Position numbers and translations under genes: made by a program. 7,147 nucleotides of DNA. It comes from Pseudomonadota bacterium (GTDB lineage Bacteria > Pseudomonadota > Gammaproteobacteria > Burkholderiales > Thiobacillaceae). The stretch spans positions 1-7,147 of the forward strand of contig JAJYXA010000214.1 of the NCBI GenBank assembly GCA_021791235.1, read 5' to 3'. Positions within the stretch are counted from its first letter, which is position 1; each line of letters begins with the position of its first letter. Of the stretch, positions 1 to 5,301 are shown one piece after another. The notes under the pieces were generated by a model. That model was not told the DNA's origin. It ran no database searches and saw only the letters and a list, made by a program, of their open reading frames with translations.

Positions 1-180
1 GCCCGGCTCGTCGCGCTGGTCGGCGACAGCCTGTCGGATTTCAGGCGGCGCGGCTGGATCCAGCCGGCGTATCTCGACCACATGCTCGCGATGCAGCGCG
101 GCCCGCACGCCAGCTACTACGGCGTGATGATCTGGGTGACGATGATGCTGGAGCGGTGGCTGCAGGAAAACGGGGACTGA
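1..180 (+). CDS. 3' end of a probable asparagine synthase-family amidotransferase (partial)
   Basis: An open frame enters from the left edge in phase 1 and ends at TGA 178-180, leaving 59 visible residues. The tail contains GWIQPAYLDHML followed by SYYGVMIWVTMMLERWL. This resembles the extreme C-terminus of AsnB-type glutamine-dependent amidotransferases, where a substrate-loop segment is followed by a hydrophobic W/L-rich helix ending in an ELW-like motif. Such genes are common in polysaccharide clusters and in exosortase A loci, where they probably amidate a sugar acid or act on a glycan precursor. The catalytic N-terminal glutaminase and the ATP pyrophosphatase motifs lie outside the window, so the assignment rests on a short tail. 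It runs towards the minus-strand operon, so the two transcription units converge. Being on the opposite strand, it is probably a separate unit from the genes to the right. Confidence 0.55.
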   Translation, partial: ARLVALVGDSLSDFRRRGWIQPAYLDHMLAMQRGPHASYYGVMIWVTMMLERWLQENGD

Positions 181-302
181 TCGAGGGAACGCTTGCAATC
201 CGTCGCCATGCCGTCGCGCGCCCCCTTGGGGGCCGGCTGTGATCCAGTGGTGCGCGATGCCGGAGTGACCGGGGCTTGCGGGCGGTTCAACCTAAATTCC
301 TC

Positions 303-420
303 ACCACAGAGGCACAGAGAAAAAAACAAAGACTTGCATCGTGATACCCAGTCACCTAACGGGTGAGTGTCCAGGTGCGGGAAGCTATTGATTTCTTGTC
401 TTTCTCTGTGCCTCTGTGGT
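303..420. repeat. 118-bp element with perfect 20-bp terminal inverted repeats
   Basis: The arm at 303-322, ACCACAGAGGCACAGAGAAA, is the exact reverse complement of 401-420. The arms are separated by 78 bp. Outside the inner boundary the match continues only loosely (A/C-rich AAACAAAG against CTTGTC). A smaller nearly concentric hairpin, TCACC/GGTGA (352-356 with 362-366), sits in the middle. The core CCACAGAGGCACAGAGA is remembered as a dispersed intergenic repeat in many environmental bacterial genomes, but copy number in this genome cannot be seen here. No target-site duplication is evident at the borders and no transposase is encoded. It may be a REP/MITE-like element, a remnant of one, or a bidirectional transcription barrier between convergent genes. 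Confidence 0.75.
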
Positions 421-449
421 TCAAATGCGGTTTACAGGTTCAAATGCGG
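418..449. repeat. 13-bp direct repeat, two copies 19 bp apart
   Basis: GGTTCAAATGCGG occurs at 418-430 and again at 437-449, separated by TTTACA. The first copy overlaps the last bases of the inverted-repeat element. It may be replication slippage at the edge of that element. Confidence 0.7.
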
Positions 450-460
450 GACGAACCCGC
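446..460 (-). terminator. possible weak terminator hairpin after the O-ligase gene
   Basis: Five bases past the O-ligase stop on the minus strand lies a perfect 5-bp GC stem, GCGGG/CCCGC, with a 5-nt loop, followed by ATTTG. The stem is short and the T-run is only three bases, so this is a weak candidate. The larger inverted repeat at 303-420 lies just beyond and may contribute more. Confidence 0.3.
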
Positions 461-465
461 CGACT

Positions 466-1767
466 TCAAGGCGACTTGTTATTCCAGCGCGCAGACGGAT
501 GCACGTACGCGGATCTTGCCGGCACCGTTTCCGCCTTCCCCAGCACCCCCGAGAACTTGGCCGCCAGCACCAGCACGATCATCAGGTGATAGGTGAGGTC
601 GAAATAGGCCAGCCCCAGGAAGGCGCCGCCGGCGCCGTAGCCGATCAGGCTGACCTGGATCATCGCGGCCAGGTCGGCCGCCCATTTTCGCTGAGGGTCG
701 TTTTTGCACTCGCGGATCACCTGGTTGGCGCGCAGCCAGGCGAACACCGCAAGCAGGATGAACATGCCGAACCCGATGAAGCCGTGCTCGCCCATCACCT
801 CGAAGTAGATGCTGTGAACGTCGTGGACGCGGAAGGGCTCGGGGGCGTACTGCCGGAAGGTCGGCGGCCGGAACATTTCGAAGCCGCCTCCGGTCACCCG
901 ATCCTTCGCCACATTGAATGCGGTATGCCAGGCGTTGATGCGCCCCAGTGCGGAGGTATCTTCCTGGTAGGTCTTGATGGTGTACATGCGGTCATACCAT
1001 TCCTGCGGCATCACCGCATGGATGATCCCTACCGCGATGACGATGTAGGCGCCCATGACGAGCTTGTGGCGGCTTTTCAGCCACAGGAACAGGCCCATGG
1101 CAGCCATCGCCACCAGGCCGCCGCGCGACTGGCTGCCGATGGCGGCCACGCCGGACAAAACCATGGCCGAGGCCAGACCCATGCGGACCCATTTGCGGGG
1201 TTCCTGCAGGTGCAGGTAGCGGATGAGCGGGATGAGCATGGCCAGCACCAGCGCCATTTCGTTGTTGCCCGCAAAAAAGGTTCCGGTCGGCCCCTGAACC
1301 CGAAATGCGCCGCCGTGCACGATGGTGAAGATGCCGCCCTTGACCCCGTAGTAGCCCAATGACAAGGCAATGACCCAGATCATCCAGTGCAGATGCTGGC
1401 GTTCCTTGATGATCATGGCGGTGAGGAAGACCATGAGCTGGATTTTCCAGACCTTGTCCCACTGAATCCATGCGAGATCGGGATACAACGAAAAAACGGT
1501 AGTGATGAACATCCACCCGACAAAGAGCAGCAGCAAAACCGTCTCGCGCGTCCAGACCATGTCCTTTTTCTCTTTCGAGAACAGGAAGGCCGTGATGGTG
1601 ACGAGGGCGGTGATGAACGCGAAGGGAAAATCGTAGGCGAAGCCCCAGGCCTGGCGGTGGGGATTCATGTAACCCAGCCAGCACCACAGCAGAATGCCGA
1701 TCCAGGGCCGCTTGAAGATGAACGGCAGCACCCCAAAGACTATCGCGGTGACGAGAATGTCTCTCAT
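466..1767 (-). CDS. O-antigen ligase/polymerase-like membrane protein, exosortase A-associated O-glycosylation ligase type
   Basis: This 433-residue polytopic inner-membrane protein has about 12 hydrophobic segments (among them 4-18, 21-34, 47-63, 77-94, 127-144, 171-185, 194-210, 216-230, 236-252, 329-345, 363-389, 391-409). A large hydrophilic loop at about 253-328 is predicted to be periplasmic. Within it are GRINAWHTAF (275-284) and, at its end, HDVHSIYFEVMGEHGFIG (315-332), which resembles the H-x-x-x-L/Y...E-x-G-x-x-G motif of the Wzy/WaaL superfamily. SQSRGG at 212-217 is also typical. Length and the N-terminal pattern (WCWLGYMNPHR, 28-38) match my memory of the exosortase A-associated putative O-glycosylation ligase family (TIGR03097). 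Such proteins join undecaprenyl-linked glycans to an acceptor or polymerise them outside the inner membrane; the acceptor here is unknown. ATG 1767-1765 overlaps the formyltransferase stop as ATGA, so translation is probably coupled. It appears to be the last gene of the operon. Confidence 0.88.
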   Translation of the reverse strand: MRDILVTAIVFGVLPFIFKRPWIGILLWCWLGYMNPHRQAWGFAYDFPFAFITALVTITAFLFSKEKKDMVWTRETVLLLLFVGWMFITTVFSLYPDLAWIQWDKVWKIQLMVFLTAMIIKERQHLHWMIWVIALSLGYYGVKGGIFTIVHGGAFRVQGPTGTFFAGNNEMALVLAMLIPLIRYLHLQEPRKWVRMGLASAMVLSGVAAIGSQSRGGLVAMAAMGLFLWLKSRHKLVMGAYIVIAVGIIHAVMPQEWYDRMYTIKTYQEDTSALGRINAWHTAFNVAKDRVTGGGFEMFRPPTFRQYAPEPFRVHDVHSIYFEVMGEHGFIGFGMFILLAVFAWLRANQVIRECKNDPQRKWAADLAAMIQVSLIGYGAGGAFLGLAYFDLTYHLMIVLVLAAKFSGVLGKAETVPARSAYVHPSARWNNKSP

Positions 1768-2591
1768 GTGTTTTGCCCCGATGCTTCCCGCGTGAACCAG
1801 CGAACCCGGCGTGGCAGCGCAACCTTGGCCAGCATGCCGGACGCCAGCCGGGCAGCAAGCGCCTGTTCGTGACGCAGCCCGCGGTCCTTGACCCGATACA
1901 GGCGGCCCTTGCCCGGCTGCGGCATGCCAAGCTGTTCGCCCCGGGACAGCCTTGCGACGGCTTCGGCGTAGACCTCGGCGCTGTCGCGCACCGCGCGCCA
2001 GAACAGCACCAGTTCGCTGTCGCCCTCACGTACTTCGGGGCTGATGTGGGCGATCAGGCGGCCGGTGTCGATGCCAGCGTCGATGTAATGCAGGGTGCAG
2101 CCGACCTTCCCCGGTTCGCCGTTGTACAGCGCCCAGAAGGTACCGTCGGCGCCGCGGTATTCGGGCGACAGCCCGCCGTGCAGGTTGACGATGCCAAGGC
2201 GGCCCTCCTTCAGCAGTTCGCCGCGGATCAGCGAGGTGCCGAACACGCAGATCAGGTCGGGCTTGAGTTCGCGCGCCAGCTTCACCACGTCGGGGTGGTT
2301 GATGTGCGGGACTTCGCGCACCAGTTCGGGACGCTCGAGCCGGGGCTGGCCATGCGGAAAAAAGAACGTCGCCTCGGGGTTGCCGGCGTAGCGGCGGCGG
2401 TCGCGCAGCCAGCGCCAGGCCTTGCGGAACAGATTGTCCGGGCGCGATTTCTTCAGGGTTTTTTTCAGGTTCCACTCGCCGCCGGTTTCCTGCACGATGG
2501 CGAGCGCCTCGCCGGCGCGGCACAGGGTGTTGGCGACGTGCAGGTGGCGGGCGCTGCGCCCGCACAGGATCATGATCCGCAGCCGGCTCAT
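1764..2591 (-). CDS. formyltransferase-fold protein, probable sugar/glycan formyltransferase
   Basis: This 275-residue soluble protein carries the folate-dependent formyltransferase fold. The start MSRLRIMILCG fits the first beta strand, and KPDLICVFGTSLI (110-122) leads into the catalytic block NLHGGLSPEYRGADG (136-150). The triad used by GART/Fmt enzymes is visible as Asn136, His138 and Asp175 (DAGIDTG 171-177). These enzymes pass a formyl group from N10-formyltetrahydrofolate to an amine. It is too short, and the SLLP motif too diverged (GGLSPEYRG), for the true methionyl-tRNA formyltransferase, and no OB-fold-like C-terminal domain is apparent. In a glycan locus the likely target is an amino sugar or other amine on the polysaccharide precursor, but the substrate cannot be read from sequence. 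ATG 2591-2589 overlaps the upstream stop as ATGA, with AAGGGG 8 nt before it. A basic C-terminal tail (about 229-270) could favour membrane or nucleotide-sugar association. Confidence 0.82.
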   Translation of the reverse strand: MSRLRIMILCGRSARHLHVANTLCRAGEALAIVQETGGEWNLKKTLKKSRPDNLFRKAWRWLRDRRRYAGNPEATFFFPHGQPRLERPELVREVPHINHPDVVKLARELKPDLICVFGTSLIRGELLKEGRLGIVNLHGGLSPEYRGADGTFWALYNGEPGKVGCTLHYIDAGIDTGRLIAHISPEVREGDSELVLFWRAVRDSAEVYAEAVARLSRGEQLGMPQPGKGRLYRVKDRGLRHEQALAARLASGMLAKVALPRRVRWFTREASGQNT

Positions 2592-3802
2592 CGCGTTAGC
2601 CCCTTGGCCGCGGCCGGGACGGGCGGCACCGCCACATTGGCCATGTCCATGATCAGCGCGTCGGCGAAGAACTTGGCCGCCCAGTTGGGGAATTCGAAGC
2701 GTGAATACGCACCCCAGATCGGCGCCGAGCCTGGAATGGCGCCGCGCACGACGGCGTCGTCCTCCTCCAGCCGCTGGGTGCGTTTGACGTAGGCGATCGC
2801 GCGCCAGGCGGCATCGCGGTAGCTTTTATCGCCGCCGATCTGTGCCAGCCGCAGCCAGCACAGGGCCATTTGCGCGACGCCGGTGACGCAGGCGTAGCTG
2901 GCCGTCGGGGTCCAGCCGTCGTCGTAGGTGCCGGCGAGCCAGCCATCGCCGCGCTGCTTCGCCAGCAGGCCGCGCGCGGCCTTTTCGGCTGCGTTGAGAT
3001 AGCGTTCCTCGCCCAGCAGCACGGCCACTTCGATGAAGCCGCGGATGGCGTAGGCGATGGTGTGGGTGAAGGGGTGCCTGCCCGGCACGAAGGCATTGGT
3101 GGCGAACCAGCCGCTGGGCGTCTGCCGGCCGAGCGCCCAGTCGAGGTTGCGCCGCGCCGCCGCGATGAATTCGGGTTCGTTCGCCGCCACGCCGGTGGCC
3201 GCCAGCGCCCAGATGGCGCGGGTGTTGTAGACGTGCGGGACGCCGTTGTGTTCGTACTTGCGATAGCAGCCGTCTGCATCCTGCTGCGCCGCCAGCCAGC
3301 GGCCGGCACGCACGCCGGCGTCCAGGCAGTCCTGACGATTGAGCGACGCATAGCCCGCCACCAGGCCATGCATGATCTGGCCCTGGTTGAAGATCACCGG
3401 GTGGCTGCCGGCCTCGCCGAAATGGCCGGGGAAGGCGCCGTCTGGGGCTTGCAGCGAGAGTTCCCAGTCGATCATCCTGTTCGCGCGCTCGACCAGTTCG
3501 GGACGGTCGAGGTATTCCGCGGCGGCAAGGAAGGTCTCGACGATGTAGCCGGTGGTCTCGGGATAGCTGGGCAGCCAGCCGTCCTCGAAGCTCCAGCCGG
3601 CGGCGACTCCGCCCGCGTCGGGCTTGTGCGTGCGCACGTCCTGCGCACGGCACAGCCAGTCGATGGCGCCGCGCAAATGGGTGCGGTGGTCCTGCTCGGG
3701 CTGCCGGGCCGATCCGGCGATGTCCTGCATCACCAGGCGCAGATGGCGCCCTTGCCAGGGCTTGTATCGCAGGGGGAGCTGGATGAGTGATGACGGTTTC
3801 AT
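2588..3802 (-). CDS. alpha/alpha-toroid (six-hairpin-like) protein of unknown function
   Basis: This 404-residue protein has no signal peptide or membrane helix. It is built from about six repeats, each a helix ending in W/L-x(3-5)-Q followed by a turn often containing DG. Anchoring glutamines are Q54, Q118, Q173/174, Q227, Q283 and Q343, spaced 53-64 residues apart. Further motifs are SYPETTGYIVETFL (79-92), FNQGQIMHGLVAGY (138-151) and YNTRAIWAL (192-200). This pattern fits an (alpha/alpha)6 barrel as in prenyltransferase/squalene-oxidase-repeat proteins, six-hairpin glycosidases, GlcNAc 2-epimerases and uronyl C5-epimerase C-terminal domains. I recall proteins with similar motifs in other polysaccharide clusters, often annotated misleadingly. 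A role on the glycan (epimerase, lyase or hydrolase) is inference. ATG 3802-3800 has no good Shine-Dalgarno of its own. An 8-residue leader ORF ends on it, and reinitiation may supply translation. The stop overlaps the next gene as ATGA. Confidence 0.75.
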   Translation of the reverse strand: MKPSSLIQLPLRYKPWQGRHLRLVMQDIAGSARQPEQDHRTHLRGAIDWLCRAQDVRTHKPDAGGVAAGWSFEDGWLPSYPETTGYIVETFLAAAEYLDRPELVERANRMIDWELSLQAPDGAFPGHFGEAGSHPVIFNQGQIMHGLVAGYASLNRQDCLDAGVRAGRWLAAQQDADGCYRKYEHNGVPHVYNTRAIWALAATGVAANEPEFIAAARRNLDWALGRQTPSGWFATNAFVPGRHPFTHTIAYAIRGFIEVAVLLGEERYLNAAEKAARGLLAKQRGDGWLAGTYDDGWTPTASYACVTGVAQMALCWLRLAQIGGDKSYRDAAWRAIAYVKRTQRLEEDDAVVRGAIPGSAPIWGAYSRFEFPNWAAKFFADALIMDMANVAVPPVPAAAKGLTR

Positions 3803-3825
3803 GATTTAGTTCGGTTCAAATTCAT
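3799..3825 (-). CDS. candidate 8-residue leader ORF overlapping the toroid start
   Basis: On the minus strand ATG 3825-3823 opens the frame MNLNRTKS and closes at TGA 3801-3799, which overlaps the ATG of the toroid gene as ATGA. An AGGAA Shine-Dalgarno (3835-3831) sits 5 nt upstream, while the toroid start itself has none. This arrangement suggests coupled reinitiation. The ORF is so short that chance is a real possibility. Confidence 0.3.
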   Translation of the reverse strand: MNLNRTKS

Positions 3826-3829
3826 TGTC

Positions 3830-3849
3830 GTTCCTGTGAAAACAGGAAC
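3830..3849. repeat. perfect 8-bp hairpin with 4-nt loop (REP-like unit 1)
   Basis: GTTCCTGT (3830-3837) and ACAGGAAC (3842-3849) flank a GAAA loop (TTTC on the minus strand). With the second hairpin and the spacer it resembles REP-like intergenic palindromes built as GTCGTTCC...GGAAC and ATGCCGG...CCGGCATGACG, which I recall as frequent in betaproteobacteria. On the minus strand the right arm contains the AGGAA that would serve the leader ORF. Confidence 0.7.
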
Positions 3850-3854
3850 CCAGT

Positions 3855-3918
3855 AAAAATTGAACTGGATGCCGGTTTACACCGGCATGACGCTCACCAA
3901 GCAACACCATCCAGTTCA
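3855..3918 (-). terminator. terminator-like structure at the end of the ligase gene
   Basis: On the minus strand TGAACTGGATG (3918-3908), which begins at the ligase stop codon, pairs with CATCCAGTTCA (3871-3861). It encloses the 8-bp hairpin at 3869-3888, sharing three bases with it. The outer arm is followed by A, one further T and the run that gives ATTTTT (3860-3855). A long stem followed by five T is the form of a Rho-independent terminator, so transcription may partly stop between the ligase and toroid genes. The inner and outer pairings compete at the shared bases, and strength is unknown. Confidence 0.4.
3869..3888. repeat. perfect 8-bp hairpin with 4-nt loop (REP-like unit 2)
   Basis: ATGCCGGT (3869-3876) pairs with ACCGGCAT (3881-3888) around a TTAC loop and is followed by GACG. 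The same architecture (8-bp stem, 4-nt loop) as the hairpin 20 bp to the left suggests a two-part repeat unit. Its copy number in the genome is unknown. Confidence 0.7.
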
Positions 3919-5301
3919 TGCCGCGGCCTGCTTCAGGCTGTCGGCCAGCGGCACATGGCTCACCACATAGCGGTGCTTGCCGGAGGCTTCGGGCGGGATG
4001 TCGTGCAGCATGCGCAGCTCCACTTTGAGCGCCTCGCCCAACCGGGCCTTCAACCCGTTCACCACGGCATGGCGGGCGGCCTCGTTCCAGCCGGCATCCG
4101 GCACGATCTGCACTTCCATGCGGTCGAGCGCATGCTGGATGCACTTGAACCGGGCAATGCCGGGCACGGCGCGCAGCACATAAATCACGGCCAGCGCGTG
4201 CATGACGCGGCCATCGGCGGAGACGACGAAATCGGTCTGCCGCCCCGTCACTTCGGCGATCACGTGCAGGCCCTGCCCGCCGGCGGCGGGCTCGCCGGAG
4301 AGCCGCAGCACGTCGCCGGTCCGGTAACGGATGAAGGGCTGGGCCGCTGAAGTCAGGCCGGTGATCACGGCCTCGCCCGCCTCCCCCGGCGCCACCGGCT
4401 GTCCGGCCTCGTCCAGCACTTCGACGATGTGGCTTTCGCTCATCAAGAGCATCTGCCCGCCCGGCGCCTCGTGCGCGGTGAAGCCGATGTCGCGGCTGCC
4501 GAATTCGTTCGCCACCGGCGCGCCGAATACGCGTGCGATGAGTTCGCGCTGATGCGGGTACAGCGGCTCGCCCGTCGTACACACCACGCGCAGATTCGGC
4601 AAACGCAGCGTGCGCTGCCGCGCTTCGGCGCGGGCAGCCAGCAAGGCTACGCTCGACGCGTAGCCATACAGGCATTTGGGTTGCCAGGCCTGCAAGGCGT
4701 CAAGATAATCGTCCATCCGCCCGGGCGACATGGCGAAGGCGTTCAGCACCAACTGGTTCACCAGCCGGTCGCGCAGGGTCTTGATGCGGTCGGTCTTGCC
4801 GAGCTCCACCGGCGCGCCCCACAGATAGGCCTCGCGCTCGCCCGGTTCCACCCCCCACCAGCGCCGCGCGCGCATCCGCCCGGCCGCGTCCGAAGCCTGG
4901 CGCTCGCGGCCAAAATAAAAGATCAGCGGCTCGCCGCTGGAACCGCCGGTGGTGTACCGGAACACCCCGCCCGGCGCCCCCCGCCAGACCAGCCGCTCGA
5001 CGTTGTCGCGGGCGTCGCGCTTGTTCATCGTCGGCAGGCGGGTGAGGTCAGCCAGCGTCACCGCACCCGCCCTGACGGCCTCTTCCAGCCCGGCCATGCG
5101 CAGCCGGTCCGCGTGCCAGGGACTGTGCGCCAGCGCGCCGGCCAGCAGCGTGTTCAGGCGCTGCGCCTGATAAGCCTCGACGCCCTCGCGCGGCAGCCAC
5201 TGCGTGCGCTCGAGTTCGGCGAGCATGGCAAAGGTGGGGCGACGCATCGCCGCTTCCTGTGCGCGGTAGACGCTGCGGGCGAACCAGGCGTGGACGCTCA
5301 T
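3916..5301 (-). CDS. AMP-forming ligase of the CapK/phenylacetate-CoA ligase-like family
   Basis: The protein is 461 residues from ATG 5301, chosen because it overlaps the preceding stop as ATGA, has GGAG 11 nt upstream, and avoids a long overlap with the upstream gene. The frame is open further, to 5385. Adenylate-forming motifs appear in order: P-loop YTTGGSSGEP (116-125), EFGSRD (266-271, the acid-containing A5 motif), RYRTGD (325-330, A7) and SGKHR (440-444) with the presumed catalytic Lys442 in a small C-terminal domain. All key residues are present, so it should be active. The family activates a carboxylic acid as an acyl-adenylate, often for thioester formation. CapK-type members occur in capsule and exopolysaccharide clusters, where the substrate is generally unknown. 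Here it may activate an acyl or amino-acid decoration of the glycan; this is inference. It is followed by the only sizeable gap in the operon. Confidence 0.85.
   Translation of the reverse strand: MSVHAWFARSVYRAQEAAMRRPTFAMLAELERTQWLPREGVEAYQAQRLNTLLAGALAHSPWHADRLRMAGLEEAVRAGAVTLADLTRLPTMNKRDARDNVERLVWRGAPGGVFRYTTGGSSGEPLIFYFGRERQASDAAGRMRARRWWGVEPGEREAYLWGAPVELGKTDRIKTLRDRLVNQLVLNAFAMSPGRMDDYLDALQAWQPKCLYGYASSVALLAARAEARQRTLRLPNLRVVCTTGEPLYPHQRELIARVFGAPVANEFGSRDIGFTAHEAPGGQMLLMSESHIVEVLDEAGQPVAPGEAGEAVITGLTSAAQPFIRYRTGDVLRLSGEPAAGGQGLHVIAEVTGRQTDFVVSADGRVMHALAVIYVLRAVPGIARFKCIQHALDRMEVQIVPDAGWNEAARHAVVNGLKARLGEALKVELRMLHDIPPEASGKHRYVVSHVPLADSLKQAAA

Larger units (their letters stand above)
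181..465. other. convergent intergenic region, no gene seen
   Basis: This 285-bp gap separates the stop of the plus-strand gene from the stop of the minus-strand O-ligase gene. No convincing coding frame was found; the short frames that cross it lack family resemblance. It contains a tight GC palindrome at 220-233 (GCCCCCTTGGGGGC, no T-run after it), an inverted-repeat element at 303-420, a 13-bp direct repeat at 418-449 and a small hairpin at 446-460. Its middle part is visibly more AT-rich than the flanking genes. Confidence 0.8.

Noticed and set aside
220..233. GCCCCCTTGGGGGC palindrome as a terminator of the left gene
   Set aside because: The loop would be only two bases (or four with a shorter stem) and no T-run follows on either strand.
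303..420. Insertion sequence or CRISPR repeat
   Set aside because: Too short to encode a transposase, no target duplication seen, and only two inverted rather than direct, regularly spaced copies.
367..1362. Long plus-strand open frame (331 codons) opposite the O-ligase gene
   Set aside because: It is rich in H, Q, D and R with no family motif and lies antisense to a clearly membrane-protein-like frame; typical of GC-rich shadow frames.
1773..2792. Long plus-strand open frame (339 codons) over the formyltransferase and the end of the toroid gene
   Set aside because: Low-complexity A/Q/G/V-rich translation spanning the ends of two real genes on the other strand; no motif.
3806..4675. Minus-strand open frame of 289 codons within the ligase gene running into the gap
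   Set aside because: R/A/G-rich out-of-frame shadow of the ligase gene; no motif.
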